Assembly: GCF_001905595.1 (NCBI RefSeq)
Contig: NZ_LIXI01000008.1
Coordinates: 1-64,000, forward strand
Source: Streptomyces sp. CB00316
GTDB taxonomy: Bacteria; Actinomycetota; Actinomycetes; Streptomycetales; Streptomycetaceae
Direction of reading: 5' to 3'
DNA length: 64,000 nt
A program made the position numbers and the translations under genes. Every line of letters starts with the position of its first letter. Position 1 is the stretch's first letter. A model generated the notes under the pieces. The model was not told the DNA's origin and did not search any database. It was given only the letters and a program-made list of their open reading frames with translations. This document shows positions 17,145 to 25,335 of the stretch, one piece after another.

Positions 17145-17351
17145 TCAGCCGGATGACAGGGCCACCGCCCCCACCGGGCAGGCCCGCACGGCCTCCCCCA
17201 CCAGCGGATGGGTCCCGGTCGTCGACTCCCGGCCCGGGAGCACCTCGCTGAGGCCGTCGTCGTCCTGTGTGAACACGTCCGGCGCGGTCAGCGCACACAT
17301 GCCGGCCCCCACACACCGTTCCTTGTCGACCTGGACGCTCACGCCGCTCAC
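17145..17351 (-). CDS. 3Fe-4S ferredoxin, P450 redox partner
   Basis: 68 aa from GTG 17351, which overlaps the P450 stop by 4 bp (GTGA); GTG 17342 is an alternative giving 65 aa. The pattern CVGAGMC...(about 40)...ACPVGAV is the three-cysteine 3Fe-4S type used by Streptomyces CYP105 enzymes, with an acidic middle. It passes electrons from a ferredoxin reductase, not encoded here, to the P450. Confidence 0.9.
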   Translation of the reverse strand: MSGVSVQVDKERCVGAGMCALTAPDVFTQDDDGLSEVLPGRESTTGTHPLVGEAVRACPVGAVALSSG

Positions 17352-18634
17352 CAGGCCACGGGCAGTTCCAGCAGCCCTTGGATCGTGTCCCCCGGTTTCT
17401 GGCGGATCTCGTGTGCGGGCACGGCGAGCCTGAGGCCGGGCAGCCGCTCGAACAGACTGCGCATCGCGATCTCCAGCTCGGCGCGGGCCAGGTTCTGGCC
17501 CAGACACTGGTGGATGCCGAAGCCGAAGGCGAGATGGTGGCGAGCGGAGCGGCCCCAGTCGAGCGTCTCGGCGCCGGGGAACACGTCGGTGTCGCGATTG
17601 ATGAGCGAGGTCGAGAAGACCACGCCCTCACCCTTGCGGATCGTCGTCCCGGCGACCTCCATGTCCTCGATCGCCAGGCGCTGCAGGCCGTCGGCGATGG
17701 ACAGGAAGCGCAGCAACTCCTCGACCACCACGGCGGTCGTGGTCCCGCCGGCCCGCAGCGCCGCCAGCTGTTCGGGGTGGCGCAGCAGCGTGAACGTGCC
17801 GAGCGCGATCATGTTCGCCGTCGTCTCGTGCCCCGCGATGAGCAGGATCACGGCGAACGCGACCAACTGTTCGCGGTCGACCGGTCCGTCCGGGTGGTCC
17901 CGGTGGATCAGCTCGTCGAGGAGGCCGTCCCCCGGCTCGGTCCTCTTGCGGTCGATCAACGTGCCCAGGTACTCCTCGAGTTCGTCGCGTGCCCTGTCCA
18001 CATCGTCGGCTCCCGGGCCGCGCAGGAGCCGCTGCGAGCGTTCCTCGAAGAACGCGTGGTCGGCGTACGGCACGCCGAGCAGGGCGCAGATCACCATCGA
18101 CGGCACCGGCAGGGCGAACGCGCTCACCAGTTCGGCCGGCGGCCCCTGTCGTTCCATCGCGTCGAGCAGGCGGTCCACGGTCTCCTGGACACGCGGCCGG
18201 AGTGCGCCGATCCGCTTCACCGAGAAGGCCGGGATGAGCATCCTGCGCTGGGTGTTGTGCTCGGGATCGTCGACGCCGAGCAGAGCCACGCGGCGCTGCT
18301 GCGCGTTCGCGAACCGCTGGGCCGGGACGGGGAAGTCCGGGTGGCCGCGGTCACTGGAGAGGCGCGGGTCGGCCAGCAGTCGGCGTGCCAGGGCGTGTCC
18401 GGTGACCGCCCAGACCGGGCGTCCGTCGAAGAGGGTGACCCGGCTCAGCGGGCGTTCGTCGCGCAACGGCGCGTACCCGGCGGGCGGGTGGTACGGGCAT
18501 CCCCGGTCCTGGGGGAAGGACGTCGCGGGGGCAGGAGTGGCTGCGGGGCCGCTTGGACTGGTCGGGCTGGTCGGGCTGGTCGCGTCGGTCGGGCCGAGGT
18601 TCTGGCGGGCCGGGTCCGTGGTGGATGCCGTCAT
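17348..18634 (-). CDS. Cytochrome P450, CYP105-like
   Basis: 428 aa. N-terminal Ser/Thr/Pro-rich leader with repeated TSP units (about residues 19-27). I-helix AGHETTAN (O2 activation), K-helix EELLRF (ExxR), heme loop FGFGIHQCLGQNLAR with C377 as thiolate ligand. The loop sequence and a coupled 3Fe-4S ferredoxin are typical of the CYP105 family, which oxidises xenobiotics and polyketides. No biosynthetic cluster surrounds it, so the substrate is open. A dyad ATGCCCTAGGCA sits about 70 bp upstream. Confidence 0.93.
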   Translation of the reverse strand: MTASTTDPARQNLGPTDATSPTSPTSPSGPAATPAPATSFPQDRGCPYHPPAGYAPLRDERPLSRVTLFDGRPVWAVTGHALARRLLADPRLSSDRGHPDFPVPAQRFANAQQRRVALLGVDDPEHNTQRRMLIPAFSVKRIGALRPRVQETVDRLLDAMERQGPPAELVSAFALPVPSMVICALLGVPYADHAFFEERSQRLLRGPGADDVDRARDELEEYLGTLIDRKRTEPGDGLLDELIHRDHPDGPVDREQLVAFAVILLIAGHETTANMIALGTFTLLRHPEQLAALRAGGTTTAVVVEELLRFLSIADGLQRLAIEDMEVAGTTIRKGEGVVFSTSLINRDTDVFPGAETLDWGRSARHHLAFGFGIHQCLGQNLARAELEIAMRSLFERLPGLRLAVPAHEIRQKPGDTIQGLLELPVAW

Positions 18635-19022
18635 GGGATCGGGTCGCCTCGCAGTGCTCGGTCGTGCGCGCGGAGCCGGTCGTTCCGCGTCTCCCGACTA
18701 TTGGATGCCCTAGGCACCTATCTGGTCGACGGGTAGACCGGCCAGCTCAGTGGGGCCGTTGATCTGGCCGGTGCCATTCGTACGCGTTCGAACCGCGCCG
18801 CATCGGCTCAGCTCCCAAGGGGCGCCCGGTACGCGCCGGACGTGACCACCGGGCCGCCGACGGCTTGAACCGGACAGGAGAGCGGGGCCTGAATCAGGCC
18901 GTACGCCGACGGCGCGTCCTCGCGCGGCTCGGAGCCCCGCCCATGACGTCACCGGCGACCACGGGTCCGTGGGTGAGCCCCGTGTTGTACCGGGGGCAGG
19001 ACCGGCACGTACGGTACGGCAG
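18635..19022. promoter_or_regulatory. 388-bp divergent region between P450 and thpR
   Basis: No gene seen. The element TGCCCTAGGCA at 18706-18716 is an 11-bp odd dyad and may be an operator for the P450 gene. A possible thpR promoter is TTGTAC (18985-18990) and TACGGT (19010-19015), spacing 19, which would start transcription at or next to the thpR GTG (19023). Confidence 0.45.
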
Positions 19023-19643
19023 GTGAACGAACCGCCCGAAGCCGCTGCCGAGTCCGCTGTGGACGAGCGTGACCAGGCCACGACGATCCGCGTGTTCCTG
19101 GCCCTTGCCCCGCCCGACGACGCCAAGCACGAACTGGCGCGGGCGCTGGGTCCGGCCTACGCGGAGTACCCGCGCCTGCGCTGGAACCGGATCGAGGACT
19201 GGCACATCACCCTGGCGTTCCTCCACGAACTCCCGCTCACCACCGTCCCGCTCCTGATGCCCCCGCTCGCCGAACTCACCGCCCACCGCAGGCCCCTGCG
19301 GCTGGCGCTGCACGGCGGTGGGCACTTCGACGAACGGGTCCTGTGGAGCGGGATCGAGGGGGACCTCGAAGGGCTGCACCGGCTGGCCACCGACGTTCGC
19401 GACGTCGTCAGGGCCTGCGGTGTCTCCTTCCCGGACCGGCCGCTGCGACCCCATCTGACGCTGGCCCGCTCCCGCCGGGGCGACCACCGCGCCGCGGTGG
19501 AGGTCGCCGAGGGACTCGCCGCGTTCTCCGGCCGCGTGTGGGAGGCCGAACGGCTCCATCTGGTCGGCAGCAACATCGGCCGCGGCCCGGGGCCGATCCG
19601 CTACCGCGACATCGAGGCCTGGAGCTTTGGTCACGGATCCTGA
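19023..19643 (+). CDS. thpR: RNA 2',3'-cyclic phosphodiesterase
   Basis: 206 aa from GTG 19023. Two HxTx catalytic motifs of the 2H phosphoesterase family: WHITLAF (about residue 60) and PHLTLARS (about residue 145), with RVFLALAPPDD at the start of the fold. Hydrolyses 2',3'-cyclic phosphate ends to 2'-phosphomonoesters. The longer frame upstream has no start with a ribosome-binding site; the 18-residue acidic leader EPPEAAAESAVDERDQ is unusual. No Shine-Dalgarno is visible and a -10-like box ends 7 nt before the start, so a leaderless mRNA is possible. Confidence 0.9.
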   Translation: MNEPPEAAAESAVDERDQATTIRVFLALAPPDDAKHELARALGPAYAEYPRLRWNRIEDWHITLAFLHELPLTTVPLLMPPLAELTAHRRPLRLALHGGGHFDERVLWSGIEGDLEGLHRLATDVRDVVRACGVSFPDRPLRPHLTLARSRRGDHRAAVEVAEGLAAFSGRVWEAERLHLVGSNIGRGPGPIRYRDIEAWSFGHGS

Positions 19644-19830
19644 TCCGTGCCCGTCGGAGTGACCGATGCGGCGCGATCGGTGGTGCGGTGCGAACCGTGG
19701 GGTGCGACCCGTGGGGGTTGGTCGGTGTGCGGGCCTCGACCGCCCTGCTGGAGAAGAACATCAGCCGGCACCACGGGCGCCCGGCCCCCGGCCGACCTCC
19801 GTCCGAGGCCGGCCGGGGCGCGCCGGGGCG

Positions 19831-20141
19831 TCAGATCCGGTGGGACACCGCCAGTTCGAAGAGGTAGCGCTTGGTGACCCTGCCTCCGTACCGCCCCACG
19901 ATCAGGGCCTCGACGCACCCCAGCAGCCCGTTCCCGGCTGCCTCCGGAAGCGCCCGGTGACCGGAGAAGGTCCGCAGCAGCTCCAGGTAGCCGGACGTGG
20001 TGCAGGTAAGGTCCCGCTCGTGGCGGCGCGGCAGCCCCGCCGGTCGTACAGTTCCGCGCCCTCGTCGAAGCTACGGGCCAGGCGCTCCCGCCGGGGCTCG
20101 TCGGGGCTGTCGTCGCGTCGGGCGTCCACGGCTCGGGTCAT
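19831..20141 (-). pseudogene. SAM-dependent methyltransferase remnant with internal deletion
   Basis: The 5' part (from ATG 20141) reads RERLARSFDEGAELYDR, the usual start of a class I methyltransferase. In another frame the 3' part reads TSGYLELLRTFSGHRALPE then LIVGRYGGRVTKRYLFELAV, the usual end of the same family. The central Rossmann core of about 130 residues is missing. The ATG overlaps the stop of the upstream HTH gene by 4 bp, so it was once a coupled pair. Confidence 0.75.
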
Positions 20142-20764
20142 GCGGATTGCCGCGGCGCGGGCCCGGCGTGCGTCAGGAGGAACTCGGTCGCCCGGGCGAT
20201 GGCCTCAGCCGAAGTGCGGTGAACGGCCTCGGACTCCTCCTCCTGCCGGTCCGCCGCCGTGGCGGTGTACCACCAGGCGTCCACGCCCGGGTCGTGGTGG
20301 ATGACGGCGGAGCCACCCGCGTACCGGAGCGGCACGGACTCGCCGGCCGACCTCTTGACGACCGCGTGCGGCCACTTGAGGCGGGCGGATTGGCGCTTGA
20401 TGCCGCCCCAGGCCGCGCCCAGCTGGGAGTAGCTGGCTCCGCTGCGGCCCGCCGCGGTGGCCGCGCTCTCGGCCAGCCGGTCGACGGACAGCTTGGCTTC
20501 GTACAGGGCCCGGAGCGTCGCCAGTTGCACGTCGGGGGCGGCCATGAGCGCGGCGTCGAACGGCTCGCCGGCGGTGCGGTAGGCCAGCGCGCGCGTCGAG
20601 ATCCGCTCGGCCAGTGCGCCGACCGCGTCGAGCACCTTCTCGTCCATGGCGAACGAGTCGCCATCGCCGGGCTCGCTCCAGGCGGGCTGCACCGGTGTCA
20701 TGACCAAGGTCCAGAAGTTCTCGTCGTTCCTGGCCGGGGTGGGGATGGCCGTCGATTCATTCAT
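20138..20764 (-). CDS. Hypothetical protein with a central helix-turn-helix-like segment
   Basis: 208 aa from ATG 20764 (MNESTAIPTPARNDENFWTL). No family recognised. The stretch LRALYEAKLSVDRLAES followed by GRSGASYSQLGAAWGGIKRQSAR (about residues 85-135) has the spacing of the helix-turn-helix found in small actinobacterial proteins that choose between similar sites. The last 70 residues (LRYAGGSAVIHHDPGVDAWWYTAT) look like a beta-rich module. TGTCAT (20779-20784) and ATGACA (20794-20799) form an inverted repeat just upstream of the start, suitable for autoregulation. Confidence 0.75.
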   Translation of the reverse strand: MNESTAIPTPARNDENFWTLVMTPVQPAWSEPGDGDSFAMDEKVLDAVGALAERISTRALAYRTAGEPFDAALMAAPDVQLATLRALYEAKLSVDRLAESAATAAGRSGASYSQLGAAWGGIKRQSARLKWPHAVVKRSAGESVPLRYAGGSAVIHHDPGVDAWWYTATAADRQEEESEAVHRTSAEAIARATEFLLTHAGPAPRQSA

Positions 20765-20778
20765 GCGACAAGAGTAAC

Positions 20779-20799
20779 TGTCATCTTGCGCCAATGACA
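20779..20799. promoter_or_regulatory. Inverted repeat TGTCAT-N9-ATGACA
   Basis: 6-bp perfect arms with a 9-bp spacer, 15 bp upstream of the HTH-protein start in an AT-richer promoter; a related half site TGTCAC follows near 20809. Confidence 0.5.
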
Positions 20800-20846
20800 A
20801 TTAAAGCTGTCACACTCTTGCGGCTGGCCGAGGGAGCCCCGCGCCT

Positions 20847-21383
20847 TCAATGAGCATCGGCGGCTTCCCCCAGTGCGGCGGTCAGGCGGCCGAGGACCTC
20901 CTGGAGCCCGAGCACCTCCTCCACCGACAGGCCGGTGGCGGTGAGCACACCCCGGGGGACGGACAGCGCCCGCTCCCGCAGCCGCACGCCCTCACCGGTC
21001 AGCTCGACGAGGACGGAGCGTTCGTCCTCGCGGCTGCGCTCGCGCCGGACCAGTCCGGCCGCCTCCAGCCGCTTCAGAAGAGGCGAGAGGGTCCCGGAGT
21101 CCAGATGGAGGCGCTCCCCGATGGCCTTGACCGACCGGGGGCCGTCCTCCCACAGGACCAGCATGACCAGGTACTGGGAGTAGGTGAGGCCGACGCCCTT
21201 GAGCGCCTGCCGGTAGAAGCCGCCGAACGCACGCGACGCGGCATGCAGCGAGAAGCAGACCTGGTGGTCGAGCCGCAGCAGTTCCGCGTCGGGCACGGCC
21301 GGGAGGATGCCGGGGAGGTCGGGGCGGTCCGACCGGTCGGACAGGTCGGGCAGGTGGGGCGAGGGGTTGGGAGCAGGCGTCAT
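20847..21383 (-). CDS. ohrR: MarR-family organic-peroxide sensor OhrR
   Basis: 178 aa. MarR winged helix about residues 80-135 (YSQYLVMLVLWEDG, HLDSGTLSPLLKRLEAAGLVRRERSREDERS). The reactive N-terminal cysteine is C43 in LLRLDHQVCFSLHAASRA, the signature of OhrR sensors; organic hydroperoxides oxidise it and release the repressor. The N-terminal extension of about 30 residues (repeated SDRSDRPDL) is disordered and longer than usual. Divergent from ohr with a perfect palindrome between them. Confidence 0.93.
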   Translation of the reverse strand: MTPAPNPSPHLPDLSDRSDRPDLPGILPAVPDAELLRLDHQVCFSLHAASRAFGGFYRQALKGVGLTYSQYLVMLVLWEDGPRSVKAIGERLHLDSGTLSPLLKRLEAAGLVRRERSREDERSVLVELTGEGVRLRERALSVPRGVLTATGLSVEEVLGLQEVLGRLTAALGEAADAH

Positions 21384-21413
21384 GGAGCCAGCGTACCGCC
21401 GGTCACGTCATTG

Positions 21414-21427
21414 AGTTGTGCACAACT
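21414..21427. promoter_or_regulatory. OhrR operator AGTTGTGCACAACT
   Basis: 14-bp perfect palindrome in the 116-bp divergent ohrR/ohr region, 31 bp from the ohrR start. Expected to control both genes. Confidence 0.8.
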
Positions 21428-21499
21428 AAATCGTGTGCCATCTTTATGGAAGTGACCGCGACCGACCCCGTTCGCGGCCCCGACGAGGAGGGTCACCCT

Positions 21500-21910
21500 A
21501 TGGACGCGCTGTACACCGCTGCCGCAACCGCCAACGGCCGCGAGGGCCGTGCCGTGAGTTCGGACGGCCAGATCGACCTGCCCCTCGCCCTGCCCCCGGC
21601 CCTCGGCGGCAACGGCAAGGGCACCAACCCCGAGCAGCTCTTCGCGGCCGGGTACGCGGCCTGCTTCGCCAGCGCGATGGCCGCCGTCTCCCGCGAGATG
21701 AAGCTCGACACGAAGGACGTCTCCGTGACCGCCGAGGTCTCCATCGGCAAGGACGGCGACGGCTTCGGTCTCGCGGTCGTCATGCGCGTGGAGCTGCCGG
21801 ACTCCCTCACCGGAGAGGTCGGGCAGCAGCTGGTCGAGGCCACCCACGCCTACTGCCCCTACTCCAAGGCGACCCGGGGGAACATAGCCGTCGAGCTGGT
21901 CATCGAGTAA
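21500..21910 (+). CDS. ohr: Organic hydroperoxide resistance protein Ohr
   Basis: 136 aa from ATG 21500, with GAGGAGGG upstream; the longer frame begins inside the operator and is rejected. OsmC/Ohr fold with the two catalytic cysteines C55 (AAGYAACFASAM) and C119 (HAYCPYSKATRGN). Reduces organic peroxides using dithiols. Full length and apparently functional. Confidence 0.95.
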   Translation: MDALYTAAATANGREGRAVSSDGQIDLPLALPPALGGNGKGTNPEQLFAAGYAACFASAMAAVSREMKLDTKDVSVTAEVSIGKDGDGFGLAVVMRVELPDSLTGEVGQQLVEATHAYCPYSKATRGNIAVELVIE

Positions 21911-21926
21911 TCCCGTATCCAGGCGG

Positions 21927-22425
21927 TCAGGCGGGCCAGCACCGCCTGACCGCCCGGCGTACGGCGTCACGTGCCTCGTCCGTCGGGCCGAGGGTCTCGA
22001 AACCGTGGCGCCCTTCCGGTACGTCGACCACCTCGACGTCGGCCCCGCAGCGTTCGGCCGCGGTTCAGGAACTGCTCCACGGTCGCGGCGATCCCGGCCA
22101 TCTCCCGGCCCGCCCGGACCAGCACGATCGGGAGCTTCCCCGCCCGGGCGACCGCCCGCACCGGGCGGAAGCGGGCGTCCACCACCCCCCAGCTCGGCAG
22201 CAGGGCCATGATCGGGTAGTTGGCGGCCAGGCAGCGCAGCCATGCCGGGGGTGCGGCCAGCCAGTCCGCTGTGAGGGGCCGCCGCCCGAGAAGAACCACA
22301 GGGCGATCCGGTCCGCGTCGACCCGTGGGTCGGCCCGCAACCCGCTCCACCGCGGCGCTCACGTCCTCGGCGGCCCGCTCGTAGTCAATAGGGGCGTGCA
22401 GCCGGTGGTCCACTGTCGCGGCCAC
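21927..22425 (-). pseudogene. Alpha/beta hydrolase remnant (three frameshifts, no N-terminus)
   Basis: On the minus strand coding sequence moves between two frames: YERAAEDVSAAVERVAG, then RADPRVDADRIALWFFSGGG (nucleophile elbow), then WLAAPPAWLRCLAANYPIMAL to IAATVEQFLNR, then ERCGADVEVVDVPEGRHGFE to the stop at 21927. The order matches a dienelactone-hydrolase-like alpha/beta hydrolase. The first third of the protein is absent. Either true decay or several indel errors. Confidence 0.72.
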
Positions 22426-22499
22426 GGCTCCGGTACGCCCGGCGACGGCCGATGCGCTGGAGCCGGCGATCGACGGCCGGCTGCGCGTACTCGGCTCCG

Positions 22500-23139
22500 A
22501 GCTCAGGGCCCTGCGCTGGCGGGAAGCGGGTCTTCTTCACCGAGTGCTCCGGCACCGACAGCGCGAACCCCGTCACCACGTTCGGCGACACCCTCAAGTG
22601 GCACGCCGAGAACCTCGTCGTACAGAACATGCGCAACGGCGGCGAGACGGTCATCAACTGGAACCTGGCCCTGGACCAGAACGGCGGCCCCCACCAGGGG
22701 CACTGCACCAACCGCTGCAACCGCCGACGACCGCATCGCCATCGGCGGCCGCGGCTACCCCTACCGACTGGGGCACCGGTGACGGCACCGCGCTGCAGCA
22801 GTGGGCCTGCGGCACCGGGGCCAACCAGAGCTGGCAGTTCCGGCCGACCAGCGGCGGCCACTACCAGGTGGTGAACCGGCACAACGCGAAGGTCTGGGAC
22901 GTGGACGGCGGCGCCGGGGCGACCGCCGACGGCACCAAGGTCCACCTCTGGTCCTACGTGGGCTCACCAACCAGCAGTGGCGGCCCGAGCCGCTGGCCAC
23001 CAGCGGGCGGTACCGCTTCGTCACCCGCCACAGCGGCAAGTGCCTGACCGTCGACAACTCCTCCACCGCCGATGGTGCGCGGCTCTCCCAGCAGCCGTGC
23101 GACGGGGCTGCCGCCCAGTCGTTCGCCCTGACCGGCTGA
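22500..23139 (+). pseudogene. GH30 glycosidase / ricin-lectin remnant
   Basis: Begins at GKRVFFTECSGTDSANPVTTF and runs through TLKWHAENLVVQNMRNGGET and VINWNLALDQNGGPHQGHC, the nucleophile-side half of a GH30 enzyme (Glu in FTECSG). It then changes frame into a beta-trefoil (WACGTGANQSWQFRP, NRHNAKVWDVDGGAG) and again to YRFVTRHSGKCLTVDNSST and the stop. The GH30 N-terminal half and signal peptide are missing. Another lectin-bearing wall-degrading enzyme like those at 2-10 kb, now inactivated. Confidence 0.78.
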
Positions 23140-23197
23140 CCGCGCACCGCTCACGTCGTGCCCCGTCGCACGCGGCGGGGCCCGACTGCGGATCGAC

Positions 23198-23543
23198 TCA
23201 GCCCCGGATCGCGGTCAGCAGCCGGGCGCAGCGGGCCGCCATGTCCTGAGCCGGCCGGCGCGCCGACCGTGCCGGTCCGCACGTGCTTCAGTGGCCGGCC
23301 CGGGTGCTGTTCGACGCCGCGACGGCGTGGTTGGGGGGGCGGGTCCGGGCCCGGTGGCGGAGTCAGCGAGGACTCGATCAGGGTGAGCTGGTGGGCGAGG
23401 CTCGTCATCCACACCTCCAGGTCGACCGAGAGGGGCGGCGGCGTACGGCCGTCCGGTGCGGTCCACCGCCGTACGGGCTCCGGGGCGCCGCCGGTCGGCC
23501 GGCAGGCGATCCGGTCCGTCTCCGCGACCCGCTCCTGCGCCAT
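23198..23543 (-). pseudogene. Small hypothetical protein, probably frameshifted
   Basis: From ATG 23543 the minus strand reads MAQERVAETDRIACRPTGG, then RRWTAPDGRTPPPLSVDLEV and WMTSLAHQLTLIESSL, which looks coding. Near 23245 the sensible reading shifts to AQDMAARCARLLTAIRG and a stop at 23198. Family not recognised. A G7 run (about 23334-23340) lies inside and is prone to indel errors. Confidence 0.4.
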
Positions 23544-23597
23544 TGTCGGCCCGCGTTGGGCCGCCCGCTCGGGACGGCGGGCTGGTCCGGCGGTGGG

Positions 23598-24731
23598 TCA
23601 GGCCTTGGCCGTCTCCTTCTCGGCGGTGCGGCGGCGGACCACGGCGTAGCCGTACGGGTCGGGCCAGCGGGGCTCCGCGCCGAGGGCGTCGGCGGCGTGG
23701 TGGGCCCAGTGCGGGTCGCGCAGCAGCTGACGGCCGAGCATGACGGCGTCGGCCTGACCCGAGGCGACGATCTCCTCGGCCTGGGCGGGCTCCAGGATCA
23801 GGCCGACCGCGGAGACGGGTATGCCGGTGGCCTGCCGTACCTGTGCGGCGAAGGGCACCTGGTACCCGGGGTGGGCGGAGATCCGCGCGTCGCGGACCAG
23901 GCCTCCGGTGGAGACGTCGAGCAGGTCGACGCCGTGGGCGGTCAGCTCCTTGGCGAGGCGGACGGTGTCGTCACCGGTCCAGCCCTCGCGCGGGTCCTCC
24001 GGGTTCTCGGTCAGCCAGTCGGTGGCCGAGGTGCGGAAGAGGACGGGCAGGTCGTCGGGCCAGACCGCGCGGACGGCGTCCACCACCTGGAGCGGGAAGC
24101 GCAGGCGGTTCTCCCAGCTGCCGCCGTAGGCGTCGGTGCGGTGGTTGGCGGCCGGGGAGAGGAAGGAGTTGATGAGGTAGCCGTGGGCGCCGTGGATCTC
24201 GACGACCCGGAATCCGGCGGCGAGGGCTCGCCCGGCGGCCGCCGCGAAGTCGCGTACCAGTTGCTGGATCTCGTCCTCGGTCAGCTCGTGCGGGACGGGC
24301 AGTCCGTCGAACGCCACAGGGCTGGGGGCCACGGGCTGCCAGCCGCCGTCGCTCTCGGGGACGTGCGCGCCGCCGAGCCAGGGCCGCTCGGTGGACGCCT
24401 TGCGGCCGGCGTGGGCGAGCTGGATCGCGGGGACGGAGCCGTGGGAGGCGATGGCCGCGGCGATCCGGGCGAAGGCCTCCTGCTGGCGGTCGTTCCACAG
24501 GCCCAGGTCCCACGGGCTGATCCGGCCGTCCGGGCGTACGCCGGTGGCCTCCGCCATCACGAGCCCTGCGCCTCCGACGGCGCGGGCCGCGAGGTGGGTG
24601 AGGTGGAAGTCCGTCGGCACGCCGGCCTCGGACCCGTGGGAGGCCGCGGAGTACATGCACATCGGGGACATCCACACGCGGTTGGGGATCTTTAGGGACC
24701 GCAGGGTCAGGGGCGTGAACAGAGCACTCAC
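23598..24731 (-). CDS. Old yellow enzyme (NADH:flavin oxidoreductase, YqjM-like)
   Basis: 377 aa; GTG 24731 with GAGGAGACGTTCCG upstream. FMN-binding TIM barrel: LFTPLTLRSLKIPNRVWMSP, CMYSA (flavin-tuning Cys of the thermophilic-like class), QLAHAGRKA, HGAHGYLINSFLSP (substrate-binding His pair) and GRQLLRDPHW at the end. Reduces activated alkenes with NADPH. Divergent from an ArsR-type regulator over a nested palindrome, so probably induced by electrophiles. Confidence 0.93.
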   Translation of the reverse strand: MSALFTPLTLRSLKIPNRVWMSPMCMYSAASHGSEAGVPTDFHLTHLAARAVGGAGLVMAEATGVRPDGRISPWDLGLWNDRQQEAFARIAAAIASHGSVPAIQLAHAGRKASTERPWLGGAHVPESDGGWQPVAPSPVAFDGLPVPHELTEDEIQQLVRDFAAAAGRALAAGFRVVEIHGAHGYLINSFLSPAANHRTDAYGGSWENRLRFPLQVVDAVRAVWPDDLPVLFRTSATDWLTENPEDPREGWTGDDTVRLAKELTAHGVDLLDVSTGGLVRDARISAHPGYQVPFAAQVRQATGIPVSAVGLILEPAQAEEIVASGQADAVMLGRQLLRDPHWAHHAADALGAEPRWPDPYGYAVVRRRTAEKETAKA

Positions 24732-24807
24732 CGGAACGTCTCCTCAGGGGGTCGGGGCACGGAGCTGACGCCCCGCCCTGACTGGTAGGGCGGGACAGCC
24801 ATGACCA

Positions 24808-24860
24808 GTACGATAGACCTCGTAGTACGGCAGTTGTCAAACTACGAGGATGTTCGTACT
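24808..24860. promoter_or_regulatory. Two concentric inverted repeats (ArsR operator)
   Basis: Inner repeat CTCGTAGT (24819-24826) with ACTACGAG (24841-24848); outer repeat AGTACGA (24808-24814) with TCGTACT (24854-24860). Both are centred at 24834. The site ends 31 bp before the ArsR start and lies in the promoter region of the divergent flavin-oxidoreductase gene. Confidence 0.75.
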
Positions 24861-24890
24861 TTAGAGGTGCGAGACCTGAGGAGGCCGCCC

Positions 24891-25262
24891 ATGCCCACGA
24901 CCGAGCACGACGTCGCCGCCCCGACCGGGCGCCGGCTCACCCATCCGTCGGCGGAGGAGATCCGCCTGGAGACGGTCCTGCACGCGATGGCCGACCCCAT
25001 CCGGCTGACCATCGTGCGCGAACTGGCGGACGGCCACGCGGACATGGCCTGCATCGCGTTCGACCTTCCGGTGAGCAAGTCCACCACCACCCACCACTTC
25101 AAGGTGCTGCGCGAGGCGGGCGTCATCCGCCAGCACTACGAGGGGACCTCCCGCATGAGCAGGCTGCGCGAGGCCGACCTGGAGGCGCGCTTCCCCGGGC
25201 TCCTGGCGGCCGTCCTGGAAGCGGCGCGGCGCTCCGCCCACGCCGCCACGCCTTCGGCGTGA
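24891..25262 (+). CDS. ArsR/SmtB-family winged-helix regulator
   Basis: 123 aa from ATG 24891 with GAGGAGG upstream; a longer frame from 24801 would cross the operator. Winged helix about residues 25-105: VLHAMADPIRLTIVRELADG, LPVSKSTTTHHFKVLREAGV, HYEGTSRMSRLREADLEARF. It lacks the ELCVCDL metal motif; the CIAFDLPVSKS segment and single Cys suggest an electrophile- or redox-responsive member of the kind found beside old yellow enzymes. Confidence 0.9.
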   Translation: MPTTEHDVAAPTGRRLTHPSAEEIRLETVLHAMADPIRLTIVRELADGHADMACIAFDLPVSKSTTTHHFKVLREAGVIRQHYEGTSRMSRLREADLEARFPGLLAAVLEAARRSAHAATPSA

Positions 25263-25335
25263 GCCACCCCCGTACGCCGTCCTCCCCGGGCCTGTGAAGC
25301 AGCGCGGGGCGGACGCGTACAGCTGTCGGACCCGC

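Noticed and set aside
17145..19022. P450 and ferredoxin as part of a biosynthetic gene cluster
   Set aside because: Neighbours are a hydrolase and an RNA phosphodiesterase; no core biosynthetic enzyme is near.
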